A model generated the notes under the pieces. It worked only from the letters and a program-made list of their open reading frames with translations. It ran no database searches and was not told the DNA's origin. A stretch of DNA of 64,000 nucleotides from assembly GCF_037071985.1 (NCBI RefSeq), contig NZ_JAXHDF010000007.1, positions 124,001 through 188,000 on the forward strand, given 5' to 3'. Shown here in pieces: positions 8,169 through 17,347 of the stretch (its first letter is position 1; every line of letters starts with the position of its first letter). Made by a program: the position numbers and the translations under genes. Source of the DNA: Pseudogracilibacillus sp037071985. Its GTDB lineage: Bacteria; Bacillota; Bacilli; Bacillales; Amphibacillaceae.

Positions 8169-8660
8169 ATACTTACTATTGAGAATGGTTTGTTAAAAAT
8201 ACCTTGTTTAATATGAAGATCGTGTCTATTTAGTGGCACGGTCTATTACTTGTTACCGATAATAACTTTCATCTCTTACAAACAACACTTTCAACAAAAA
8301 TACAAAAAGTAAGATCCTATCTCTCCAATACATCCAATGCCCTTAAGTGGTGGCAAAAGATTACCCTATTTTGAACTGTTCAAAATCTTAAACAACCACC
8401 TGCTCTACCTAGAATACCTGAAACTATTGACGTAGATCCACCCTAGCACCAAACATTGTTACACCGACAGTTTAAGATTTTAAAATTTTCTATCGTCTCT
8501 ACTTTATTTTGTGCCAAAAGCCGGCACCAACCCAAGTAACAACATATAATATTTTTTTATTCCATTTTTCCTCGGCAACTTTTTCCACCCCATCCACCCT
8601 CTCCCCTAAATAATTCCATTACAATAACCAACTAAACCCATCCATCCCTAACTTCTTATT
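8169..8660. other. Gene-free stretch with inverted repeats
   Basis: About 490 bases without a convincing gene. A weak hairpin (GATCGTG with CACGGTC, 8219-8244) follows the kinase gene and may terminate it. A 12-bp perfect inverted repeat, AAAATCTTAAAC (8382-8393) with GTTTAAGATTTT (8470-8481), encloses 76 bases. GTGCC and GGCAC near 8512-8528 form another small stem. The stretch is pyrimidine-rich on the plus strand towards 8640. It may be a decayed gene; no family was recognised. Confidence 0.35.
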
Positions 8661-8689
8661 TTTACATTTACACAAAAAAAATGTATAAT
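8661..8689 (+). promoter_or_regulatory. Sigma-A promoter of the XRE-cupin/hydantoin operon
   Basis: TTTACA (8661-8666) and TATAAT (8684-8689) are 17 bases apart, about 50 bases before the regulator ATG at 8738. The -10 box is a perfect match. Confidence 0.75.
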
Positions 8690-8737
8690 AATTTTAATAT
8701 ATTCAAAAAATTATAATAAAAGGCAAAAGGAGATAGA

Positions 8738-9283
8738 ATGGAATCTGTATATAAAAAAATTAAAGAGCTAAGAACGAAAAACAAAATTACGCTAGCAGAG
8801 TTATCTGAAAAAACAGGCCTCTCTATTAGCTTTTTATCGCGAATTGAAAAAGGGACGACCAATTTAGCAATTACATCATTGAAGAAAATAGCTGACGCTT
8901 ATGGAATAAGTATGAATTACTTTTTTGCCGAAGAAACACGTAATAGTTACATCAAAAAGAAGGCAGACCAACAAATGGTGAAGATTGATGGGATTGATGA
9001 AAAGTTAATTCGTTTAAATGGAGAATTTACTGGAAGAGAAATGGATCCCTATTTTATTACCGTGTTGCCAAATAAAATATCATCGCAGAAGTCATTTACC
9101 CATCACGGTGAAGAATTCTATTATGTATTAGCAGGCACGATCACTTTCATCATCGATGGAGAAGACTACGAGGTTCATAAAGGAGAGTCCATCCACTTTC
9201 CTTCCCATTTACCACATAATTTTGAAAACAGAACCGATCAAGACGTTGACATGATTAATGTCGTCACACCGAAATTACTGTAA
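8738..9283 (+). CDS. XRE-family regulator with C-terminal cupin domain
   Basis: Residues 5-60 form a helix-turn-helix of the XRE type (TLAELSEKTGLSISFLSRIE), and residues 105-178 a cupin barrel (HHGEEFYYVLAGTITF, HFPSHLPHNFEN) that probably senses a small ligand. The 181-residue length and two-domain layout are standard for this regulator class, which often controls amino acid, amine or hydantoin use. AAAGGAG precedes the ATG. It is 20 bases ahead of hyuA and probably regulates the same operon. Confidence 0.9.
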   Translation: MESVYKKIKELRTKNKITLAELSEKTGLSISFLSRIEKGTTNLAITSLKKIADAYGISMNYFFAEETRNSYIKKKADQQMVKIDGIDEKLIRLNGEFTGREMDPYFITVLPNKISSQKSFTHHGEEFYYVLAGTITFIIDGEDYEVHKGESIHFPSHLPHNFENRTDQDVDMINVVTPKLL

Positions 9284-9303
9284 TAATAGAAAGGAAGATA
9301 GCA

Positions 9304-11355
9304 TTGCGTGTTGCAACAGATATAGGTGGTACATTTACGGACATGGTAAGTTTATCAAAGACAGGTGACATTCAAACCATAAAAACAGATACTACTGTGC
9401 CAAATTATGAACAAGGGGTCATCAATGTCATCCAAGCTTCAGGTGTTAATCCGAAAGAAATTGATATGTTTATTCATGGATCAACCGTGGTGATCAATAC
9501 TTTAACAGAAAGAAAAGGTGCCAAAACAGCCTTAATTACAACAAAAGGATTCAGAGATGTATTAGAAATAGCCCGGGGAAATCGACCTGATTTATTTAAT
9601 CTCCGATATAAAAAACCAATCCCTTTTGTGGAGCGATATTTACGACAAGAAGTCGAAGAAAGACTAGATTATCAAGGGAATATCATCACACCTCTACACA
9701 AAAACAATGTAAAAGAAATTGCAGCATATTTTAAAGAACGAGAAGTAGAAGCAGTCGCCATTGCGTATTTATATGCTTATATAAATCCTCAACATGAGAT
9801 AGAAACGAAAGAAATCATCCAAGCACTACTTCCAGATGTAAAAGTAACCGCTTCACATGAAGTAGCAAGAGAATGGCGTGAATATGAACGGACAAACACT
9901 GCAGTCTTAAATGCTTATGTGAAACCAACTGCCTCTACCTATTTACAAAAGTTAAATAATAAATTAAACGAGATTCATTTAAAAGGGAATAAATATGTCA
10001 TGCAGTCAAATGGTGGGACGACCAATTTTCAACATGCAGAGGAAACCCCTATTAATATAATAGAATCTGGTCCAGCAGCAGGAGTGTATGGTGCCGCTGT
10101 ATTAGGCGAAATGATAGGCGAAAAAAACATCATTGCCTTCGATGTTGGAGGAACGACAGCGAAATGTTCCCTCATTGATAACGGAGAGATGAAGGTTGAC
10201 TCTGATTATTATATTGAAAAAAATGATAAAAATGCTGGATACCCTATTAAAGTACCTGTCGTCGATATTATCGAAATTGGAAATGGTGGAGGATCAATCG
10301 CCTCAATTGATAAGACCGGAGCGCTAAAAGTAGGTCCAAAATCAGCAGGCGCCTCTCCAGGACCGATTGCATATGGAAAAGGTGGAAAAAGCCCGACAAC
10401 AACTGATGCAAATTTGCTTACTGGTAGACTCTCATTAGACAACTTTGAACATAAAACTGAGATCGCCACAATTAAAGCTGCTTTTCAAGAAAAAATCGCT
10501 GATAGTTTATCGATGGAGGTAGAAGACGTAGCATTAGGAATTATTCGTTTAGCCAACTCGAATATGCTGCAAGCACTTAAACTTATCTCGGTTAGAAAAG
10601 GATATGATCCACGGGATTTCACCCTTGTAGCTTATGGCGGTGGCGGACCATTACATGCAACAGCATTGGCAAAAGAGTTAGGCATTAAAAAAGTAATCAT
10701 TCCAATCGCATCTTCTGTCTTTTCTGCCTGGGGCATGCTGATGACAGATGTACGAAATGATTATATTCATACATTTAATATCGCGTTATCTAACATCAAA
10801 AGTGACAGCTTTGATGCTAAATGGAGAGATCTGGAATTAGTAGCAACCTCCTCATTAATAGAAGATGGATTTTCAGAAGAAACTATCGTGTTTTCGAAAT
10901 CCGTTGATATGCGCTATAAAGGGCAAGAACATACGGTAAAAGTCCCTTATCCGGCCGAGGTATGGAATAAACAAGTAAAACGACAGATTTCTGACACATT
11001 CCATCAATTACACGAAAATAAATACGACTATAAATTAATCGATAATGAGATGGAAATTGTCAATATCCATTTGACAGCTTTCGGTAAATTGAAAAAAGAT
11101 CCTCTACAAAAACGGACGTTTCACCAGTCTGATAAGACACCAATTATCGAAAAAAGAAATGTTCTATTTGAGGAAGAGGGTTGGTTATCTGTTAATGTAT
11201 ACGACCGAAATCTATTAGCTCTTGGACACACAGTTCAAGGTCCAGCTATTGTAGAAGAAGTAACATCCTCCACAATTTTATATCCGAATCAATCACTCAT
11301 TGTTGATGACTTTGGCAATTTAATCATTACATTACATCATGGGGAGGGAAAATAA
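9304..11355 (+). CDS. hyuA: Hydantoinase/oxoprolinase subunit A (HyuA)
   Basis: This 683-residue protein has the ASKHA nucleotide-binding pattern: DIGGTFTDMV at residues 5-14 and FDVGGTTAKCSL near 280, the two phosphate-binding loops. EIGNGGGSIA and AYGGGGPLHA are typical of the HyuA/N-methylhydantoinase A family. Together with HyuB it opens a cyclic amide such as hydantoin, N-methylhydantoin or 5-oxoproline, usually with ATP. The start is TTG with AGGAAG upstream. It is 4 bases ahead of hyuB. The acetone carboxylase beta subunit belongs to the same family, but no gamma-subunit gene is present. Confidence 0.9.
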   Translation: MRVATDIGGTFTDMVSLSKTGDIQTIKTDTTVPNYEQGVINVIQASGVNPKEIDMFIHGSTVVINTLTERKGAKTALITTKGFRDVLEIARGNRPDLFNLRYKKPIPFVERYLRQEVEERLDYQGNIITPLHKNNVKEIAAYFKEREVEAVAIAYLYAYINPQHEIETKEIIQALLPDVKVTASHEVAREWREYERTNTAVLNAYVKPTASTYLQKLNNKLNEIHLKGNKYVMQSNGGTTNFQHAEETPINIIESGPAAGVYGAAVLGEMIGEKNIIAFDVGGTTAKCSLIDNGEMKVDSDYYIEKNDKNAGYPIKVPVVDIIEIGNGGGSIASIDKTGALKVGPKSAGASPGPIAYGKGGKSPTTTDANLLTGRLSLDNFEHKTEIATIKAAFQEKIADSLSMEVEDVALGIIRLANSNMLQALKLISVRKGYDPRDFTLVAYGGGGPLHATALAKELGIKKVIIPIASSVFSAWGMLMTDVRNDYIHTFNIALSNIKSDSFDAKWRDLELVATSSLIEDGFSEETIVFSKSVDMRYKGQEHTVKVPYPAEVWNKQVKRQISDTFHQLHENKYDYKLIDNEMEIVNIHLTAFGKLKKDPLQKRTFHQSDKTPIIEKRNVLFEEEGWLSVNVYDRNLLALGHTVQGPAIVEEVTSSTILYPNQSLIVDDFGNLIITLHHGEGK

Positions 11356-11358
11356 ATC

Positions 11359-13119
11359 ATGCCAAAACAAACAGATGTCTTCACATTAGAAATCGTCAAA
11401 GATTCGCTTTTAGCTATTGGAGATGAAATGTTTGAAACGCTTGCTAGAACATCAATGAGTCCGATTATTTATGAAGTACTTGATTATGCAAGTGGTATTA
11501 CAGACCGACATGGTAATTTACTTACACAAGGAAATGGTGTTGCAGGTTTTATCGGTATGCTGTCGCATATGGTCGAATACACCCTTGAGAAATTCCCACG
11601 TGAAGATTTACATCCCGGTGATGTCATTATTATTAATGACCCATATGTCGGTGGAGGCTCGCATTTATCAGATGTCGGCTTAATCATGCCTGTTTTTGTA
11701 GATGGGGACATTGTTGCATTTGTCGCTAATAAAGCTCATTGGACAGAGGTTGGCGGAAAAGATCCTGGTTCCTTTAGTAATGATGCAACAGAAGTATTTC
11801 AAGAAGGGTTACAATTTCCGTGTATCAAACTAATTAATAAAGGAGTCGTTAATGACGCCTTGATTGAAATGATTAAGGCAAATGTCCGAATGCCAGATTT
11901 ATCAATTGGTGACTTATGGGCACAAGTTGCGACATTAAAAACCGGGCATAAACGAATAACCGAACTTTGCGAACGTTATGATACAGAAGTTGTTTTACAA
12001 TCAATTGATCGATTGCTAGATCAAGGAGAAAGATTAGCACGGGAAGCAATGAAAATACTTCCAAAAGGAACCTTTGAAGCAAGTGATTATATCGATGATG
12101 ATGGCTTTGGCAATGGACCATTTCAAGTAAAAGTGAAAGTAACGATTACTGATGATCAATTTATTTGTGATTTTCGCGGTAGTCATCCACAAGTTCCTGG
12201 TCCAATTAACTGTTCTTATTCCGCATTAGTCACTGCCGTAAGAGTCGTATTTTTAAGTATTACTAATTCCGGTGATGTCGTAAATGATGGTGTATTTCGT
12301 CCCTTAGAAGTAATTGTTGATCAGGGTTCCGTGGTATCGGCAGAACGTCCTGCACCAACTTCGATTTATTGGGAAAGTGATGCACTTGGCGGAGATCTTG
12401 TTTGGAAAGCGTTAGCTCCTCATCTTCCTGAGCAACTTGGTGCTGGCCACTTTTTATCTGTATGTGCCGTTACATTATCAGGTATTAAACCGGAAACTGA
12501 TGAACCTTTTCTCATTGTGGAACCTTCTGTCGGAGGTTGGGGAGCAGCTACAAATCAGGATGGAGCAAGAGGTCAGTTTTGTATCGGTGACGGAGAAACA
12601 TATAATGTTCCAGTTGAAATAGCCGAAACAAATTATGGTGTGATGGTAGAAGAATATGCCCTCCGCAATGATGGTGCCGGTGCTGGCACAAATATCGGTG
12701 GTTCAGGCGTCATCCGTTCTTATAAAGCTATGTCTGACGGGCAACAAGTATCTGTTACATTCGGAAGAAATAAATTTCTCCCTTGGGGTGTAAATGGTGG
12801 TAAAGATGGCTCTGCTAATGAATTTTATGTAGAAAAAGCAGATGGGACAGTGAAAGGTCCTTTTAGTATTTATGCAAGATATCCACTAAATAAAGGTGAT
12901 ATTGTTAAATTATATACTGGAACGGGTGGCGGATACGGCAGTCCACTTCATCGTCCGATAGAACAAATACAAGCTGATGTAAAAAATGGCTATATTGCCT
13001 TAAAAGATGCTAAAGAGATATTTGGTGTCATATTAGACCCGGGTAATTTTTCTTTAATAGAAATATCAGATGAAAGAAAACAATTACAAAAACAAAGTGG
13101 AGGTGGAAATGATCGATAA
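11359..13119 (+). CDS. hyuB: Hydantoinase/oxoprolinase subunit B (HyuB)
   Basis: The 586-residue protein shows the HyuB hallmarks: INDPYVGGGSHLSDVG near residue 93, ANKAHWTEVGGKDPGSFS near 123, EGLQFPCIK near 151 and the C-terminal TGGGYGSP. It is the partner of HyuA in ring opening of hydantoins or 5-oxoproline and acts in the cytoplasm. GGGAGG lies in front of the ATG. Its 3' end overlaps the start of the downstream permease gene, which points to coupled translation. Confidence 0.92.
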   Translation: MPKQTDVFTLEIVKDSLLAIGDEMFETLARTSMSPIIYEVLDYASGITDRHGNLLTQGNGVAGFIGMLSHMVEYTLEKFPREDLHPGDVIIINDPYVGGGSHLSDVGLIMPVFVDGDIVAFVANKAHWTEVGGKDPGSFSNDATEVFQEGLQFPCIKLINKGVVNDALIEMIKANVRMPDLSIGDLWAQVATLKTGHKRITELCERYDTEVVLQSIDRLLDQGERLAREAMKILPKGTFEASDYIDDDGFGNGPFQVKVKVTITDDQFICDFRGSHPQVPGPINCSYSALVTAVRVVFLSITNSGDVVNDGVFRPLEVIVDQGSVVSAERPAPTSIYWESDALGGDLVWKALAPHLPEQLGAGHFLSVCAVTLSGIKPETDEPFLIVEPSVGGWGAATNQDGARGQFCIGDGETYNVPVEIAETNYGVMVEEYALRNDGAGAGTNIGGSGVIRSYKAMSDGQQVSVTFGRNKFLPWGVNGGKDGSANEFYVEKADGTVKGPFSIYARYPLNKGDIVKLYTGTGGGYGSPLHRPIEQIQADVKNGYIALKDAKEIFGVILDPGNFSLIEISDERKQLQKQSGGGNDR

Positions 13120-14419
13120 TCAACATGAAATAATTAGAGATAATACAGTAACGAGAGACGAAGCTATTGATCCAGTACCACTCGAACAACGAGGTCATTG
13201 GATTGGTCCATTTTCTGTCAATGCTGGATTAGAATTTACAATTCCCGTTTTAACGACAGGTGCCTTACTAATTGGAAGTTTCAGTTTATGGATGACGACG
13301 TTAATCCTAGTGATCGCCTTAGTCATCACATGGATTGGAAATGCATTAAACGGTTATATGGGGGCAAAAACAGGCAGACCATCTACTGTCATAGCAAAAT
13401 CTTCTTTCGGCAACATTCAGGCCCGATTTGTTGTAGGGATAAATATTATAATCGTTTGTTTATTTTGGTGGGGTCTCCAAACCCATGTCGCAGGTGATGC
13501 GATTGCTGCCATCGTTGGGGTGTCAAAAGAGCAAGACCCGTTTTTATGGGGAATTATCGTCTTAATCGTAGGGATCACATTTGCGATTCCGTCTATTCTT
13601 GGATATGAATCGATGAAATGGACCGATTATATCGCGGTTCCCGCAGGCCTTCTATTAGTGATCGTTGGGGTGTACCTTGCCATTAAAAACATTGGTTGGA
13701 GTGGTATTTCTTCTTGGAGCCCTACTCCAACGTTGACTGTAATTGGTGCGATTTCGCTCGTCATTAGTGTGAACATTTCACAATGGATTAGTTCCGCAGA
13801 TTATACTCGTTATGCTAGACCAGTCGTAAAAGATAACTTAATTATTCCCTTAGGTATTGTTGGTGTAGGCTTCCCCCTATTTTTAGTTGGGGCGATCATG
13901 TCAATTGGCATTGGTGAAGCAGACATTGTTACCGTCATGTTAGCATTAAATTTTCCAGTATGGGGTTTTCTTATTTTATATTTAGCTACGTGGACAAGTC
14001 AATTAGTGAATAATTACAGTATGGGACTAGCTTTAGCAAATATGTTTAATATCAACTCTGGAAAGGGACGAGCCATATTAACATTGTTAGGAACTGTTGT
14101 AGGCTTAGGACTTGCTATGACCAACGTTGTATCCCAATTGGAGAACTTCCTATATATTATCGGCTTAACAAGTCCACCTGTAGCGGCAATTATGTTTGCA
14201 GATTACTTTATTATCCAAAAACAACAATACAGGGAAAGTGAGAATTGGAACTGGGTTGCAACATGGACAATGCTAATCGGGTTTGCCTTCGGTTATTTGA
14301 CACAATATGTCATCCCATTCGGCATGCCATTACTACAATCCTTTTTCATGACAGGAATTTTGTATTATATCGGGATGAAAATGAAACATCGGAAGAATGA
14401 AATGGAGAATATCACGTAA
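13109..14419 (+). CDS. NCS1-family permease, likely for hydantoin or related ring
   Basis: A 437-residue membrane protein with 12 predicted helices. QRGHWIGPFSVNAGLEF near the N terminus and QWISSADYTRYARP near residue 230 are NCS1 signatures. The start at 13109 is used because GGAGG sits 5 bases upstream and the gene then overlaps hyuB by 11 bases; the longer frame from 13070 has no such site. As the last gene of the hyu operon it is the expected importer of the hydantoinase substrate. It is clearly related to, but distinct from, the permease at 5902-7242. Confidence 0.88.
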   Translation: MIDNQHEIIRDNTVTRDEAIDPVPLEQRGHWIGPFSVNAGLEFTIPVLTTGALLIGSFSLWMTTLILVIALVITWIGNALNGYMGAKTGRPSTVIAKSSFGNIQARFVVGINIIIVCLFWWGLQTHVAGDAIAAIVGVSKEQDPFLWGIIVLIVGITFAIPSILGYESMKWTDYIAVPAGLLLVIVGVYLAIKNIGWSGISSWSPTPTLTVIGAISLVISVNISQWISSADYTRYARPVVKDNLIIPLGIVGVGFPLFLVGAIMSIGIGEADIVTVMLALNFPVWGFLILYLATWTSQLVNNYSMGLALANMFNINSGKGRAILTLLGTVVGLGLAMTNVVSQLENFLYIIGLTSPPVAAIMFADYFIIQKQQYRESENWNWVATWTMLIGFAFGYLTQYVIPFGMPLLQSFFMTGILYYIGMKMKHRKNEMENIT

Positions 14420-14420
14420 T

Positions 14421-14466
14421 AAAAAAGTGTTGCCAGACCACCTCTCAGTCTGCAACACTTTTTTAT
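14421..14466 (+). terminator. Terminator of the hydantoin operon
   Basis: AAAAAAGTGTTGC plus AGAC pairs with GTCT plus GCAACACTTTTTT, a stem of about 17 bp with one bulge and a 10-base loop, ending in a T-run. It starts 2 bases after the permease stop. Because the A-run is on the other side it could also stop minus-strand transcripts. The rest of 14467-14732 holds no gene; a TCCCCTTT/AAAGGGGA stem at 14671-14702 lies just past rocD but lacks a T-run. Confidence 0.85.
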
Positions 14467-14732
14467 TTTCCTATATCATCTGTTCCTAATAATTTCACTT
14501 CAAAGTATAGTAAGTTGCTCGTCATTTTCATTTTTTGTTTTAACTTCTAGCACTTATATTTCCTTAGTTTCCCCGAGCGAGATCGTAGTCTATCACTTCC
14601 AATTATTGAAACTAAAAAACCAAACCCTAAAGGAAGAATAACGATCACTCTCAACTAGACATCAAACTAATCCCCTTTAGAAATTTTTCTTTCCAAAGGG
14701 GAAATAAAACTGAATGAAATATATACCATCTT

Positions 14733-15929
14733 TTAACTCTTCATAACGTCATTAATCTGCTTCAAAGCCCAATCCAGGTCTTCTTTTTTAATAATTAAAG
14801 GTGGCGCAAATCGAATGACATTATCATGTGTTTCTTTACATAATAAGCCTTTATCCTTTAATTTTTCACAATACGGACGTGCAGATTCGGTCAATTCCAT
14901 TCCAATAAATAAACCTTTTCCGCGTACTTCTTTAATGATCGGGTTATCGATTAGTTGTAATTCGGATTTAAAGTACTCGCCGAGTTCCTGAGAACGTTCC
15001 GCTAAATTTTCATCTACTAAAACGTCAAGCGCGGCAATGGAAACTGCACAAGCGAGTGGATTTCCACCAAAGGTAGATCCATGGGAACCCGGCTCAAAGA
15101 CACCAAGAATATCTTTGTTAGCAACTACACAGGAAATAGGGAAGACGCCACCCCCAAGAGCTTTACCTAAAATAATAATATCCGGATCTACGTTTTCCCA
15201 ATCGCTCGCTAGAAATTTACCACTTCGTCCAAGTCCTGCTTGTATTTCATCGGCAATAAACAAGACATTATTTTCTTGACAAATATCATACGCCTCTCTT
15301 AAAAATCCTTCAGGCAGGATATTCACTCCAGCTTCCCCTTGAATTGGTTCCAATAAAAATCCTGCTGTATTTTCAGTAATCGCTTCTTTTAACGCTTCCA
15401 CATCTCCAAATGGGATCACTTTAAAACCAGGGAGCATGGGACCGAATCCACGTTTGTTATCCGGATCTGACGATAACGAGACGGCTGCCATCGTGCGTCC
15501 GTGGAAATTATCGACGCAAGCTATAATCTCTGCTTGATCTTCCGCAACACCTTTTACATCATATGCCCAACGTCTAGCAGTTTTAATTGCTGTTTCAACC
15601 GCTTCTGCTCCCGTGTTCATTGGTAAAGCCATTTCTTTTCTAGTAAGGGTACAAATTTTTTCATACCAAGGTCCAAGTTGGTCATTATGAAAGGCTCGTG
15701 AGGTTAATGTCACCTTATCCGCTTGTTCTTTTAACGCAGCAATAATTTTAGGGTGACGATGACCTTGGTTTACGGCAGAATAAGCACTTAATAAATCCAT
15801 ATACCGATTTCCCTCAGGATCTTCTACCCAGATGCCTTCTGCTTTATATACAACGATGGGAAGAGGCAAATAATTATTCGCCCCATACTTTTCTGTTTGA
15901 TCTATTATTGATTGGTTAGTTTGTATCAT
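14733..15929 (-). CDS. rocD: Ornithine aminotransferase
   Basis: The 398-residue class III PLP aminotransferase matches Bacillus RocD along its length. FLLEPIQGEAGVNI, LFIADEIQAGLGRSGKF and the Schiff-base lysine in ILGKALGGG (near residue 255) are visible. It converts ornithine and 2-oxoglutarate to glutamate semialdehyde and glutamate. It is the last gene of a run that starts at the APC permease (21287) and is 33 bases after another class III aminotransferase. GGAGGG precedes the ATG. In this setting it may act on an amine- or arginine-derived intermediate. Confidence 0.92.
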   Translation of the reverse strand: MIQTNQSIIDQTEKYGANNYLPLPIVVYKAEGIWVEDPEGNRYMDLLSAYSAVNQGHRHPKIIAALKEQADKVTLTSRAFHNDQLGPWYEKICTLTRKEMALPMNTGAEAVETAIKTARRWAYDVKGVAEDQAEIIACVDNFHGRTMAAVSLSSDPDNKRGFGPMLPGFKVIPFGDVEALKEAITENTAGFLLEPIQGEAGVNILPEGFLREAYDICQENNVLFIADEIQAGLGRSGKFLASDWENVDPDIIILGKALGGGVFPISCVVANKDILGVFEPGSHGSTFGGNPLACAVSIAALDVLVDENLAERSQELGEYFKSELQLIDNPIIKEVRGKGLFIGMELTESARPYCEKLKDKGLLCKETHDNVIRFAPPLIIKKEDLDWALKQINDVMKS

Positions 15930-15962
15930 AAAAATCCCTCCAACTCTTAAGTCATTAAATCA

Positions 15963-17297
15963 TTACCATCCTGCATATTTACTAACTTCATCCATATTAA
16001 TTTTCCCTTCTTTTAAATCAATGAATGCTTGATCCAAAATAGCAATGGCATGGTCAATTTCTTCTTTCGTTATAATTAATGGCGGGGTTATTTCGATTAC
16101 ATTCCCGTGTATTCCAACATAAAAGACTAATAACCCTAGCTCATATGCCCGATAACAAATAGCTGCTGTTTGTTTGACGGCCGGTTCCTTTGTAACTTGG
16201 TCTACTACTAATTCAACGCCAAGAACGAGCCCTTTACCACGCACATCTCCAATAATCGTGTGTTTTTCCTTTAACTCCTCAAGCTGCTTCTTAAAATATT
16301 CACCTTTATTGGTTACGTCTTCCATACTAATATCATTTTCAATAATTTCTATATTTGTTAAAGCGGCACGAGAACTTATCGGATTTCCGCTTGCTGTAAA
16401 TAGATGTAATGCGTGGCCACAATCTAAAATTTCTTTTCTAGCAACGACTGCACTAATAGGAACTCCTCCACCAAGTGGCTTTGCAATGGATACTGCATCT
16501 GCCACAATGTTGGCATGTTCGTATGCAAACCATTTTCCAGTTCTCCCCATGCCTACTTTTACCTCATCAAGAATTAAATAAATACCGTAACGATCACATA
16601 ACTTTCTAAGTTCAGGTAGAAAGTCTTCTGGCGGTATAATGACTCCTCCATCACTTTGAATGGCTTCGACAATAATGCCAGCAGTGTCATCTGATGGACA
16701 AATTGTTGTAAAAACTTCATGTTCAATATAATCAATAATTTGCTCGGTTAAATTTTCACCTGTTCCAAAAAGTGGTCGATAAGGATTTGGAAAAGGCACC
16801 TTTACTACGTTTGCCCCGCTAATAAAACGTGCTTGGGCAGTGTGTCCTGAAAGAGATAAGGAACCCATCGTTTGTCCGTGGTATGCTCCCATAAAAGAGA
16901 GCATTCTTGGACGTTCTGTACTATATGGTACTAACTTTGCAATACAATCATTTGCATCAGAACCCGACATGCCGTACCAAACTTTTTTCTCAAACGAACC
17001 AGGGACAATTTCGGTTAGCTTTTCAGATAAAGTTATCATTTGTTCATCTGGAATTGAAATATTGGTTGAAAATGAGAGTTTTTCATACTGTTCTTTCAAG
17101 GCGTTAGCCATTTTTTCATTTCCATAGCCAATATTCGCTACGGCCCAGCCGGCTGAAATATCGAGATATTCCCGACCATCATAATCAACTACTTTTGATC
17201 CTTTCCCTTCCCTAATTGCGACTGGGTAAAATCTAATTTTCAACGAATCAGCTACATATTGGTTATCTTTTCGTAACCAACTGCTATTGTTTTGCAT
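15963..17297 (-). CDS. Class III aminotransferase (4-aminobutyrate/diamine type)
   Basis: A 444-residue PLP enzyme. GIIVEAIQSDGGVIIP, ILDEVKVGMGRTGKWFA and the lysine in SIAKPLGGG (near residue 280) mark the active site. The start at 17297 is set by AGGAGG 6 bases upstream; a longer frame would run back into the ligase gene. In gamma-glutamylation pathways an enzyme of this class removes the free amino group of putrescine derivatives or of GABA. Substrate choice cannot be read directly. The neighbours are a gamma-glutamyl ligase upstream and rocD downstream. Confidence 0.85.
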   Translation of the reverse strand: MQNNSSWLRKDNQYVADSLKIRFYPVAIREGKGSKVVDYDGREYLDISAGWAVANIGYGNEKMANALKEQYEKLSFSTNISIPDEQMITLSEKLTEIVPGSFEKKVWYGMSGSDANDCIAKLVPYSTERPRMLSFMGAYHGQTMGSLSLSGHTAQARFISGANVVKVPFPNPYRPLFGTGENLTEQIIDYIEHEVFTTICPSDDTAGIIVEAIQSDGGVIIPPEDFLPELRKLCDRYGIYLILDEVKVGMGRTGKWFAYEHANIVADAVSIAKPLGGGVPISAVVARKEILDCGHALHLFTASGNPISSRAALTNIEIIENDISMEDVTNKGEYFKKQLEELKEKHTIIGDVRGKGLVLGVELVVDQVTKEPAVKQTAAICYRAYELGLLVFYVGIHGNVIEITPPLIITKEEIDHAIAILDQAFIDLKEGKINMDEVSKYAGW

Positions 17298-17347
17298 CGT
17301 TATCCTCCTCATTATGATTAGATTCTGATGACTAAACGACACTTCTT

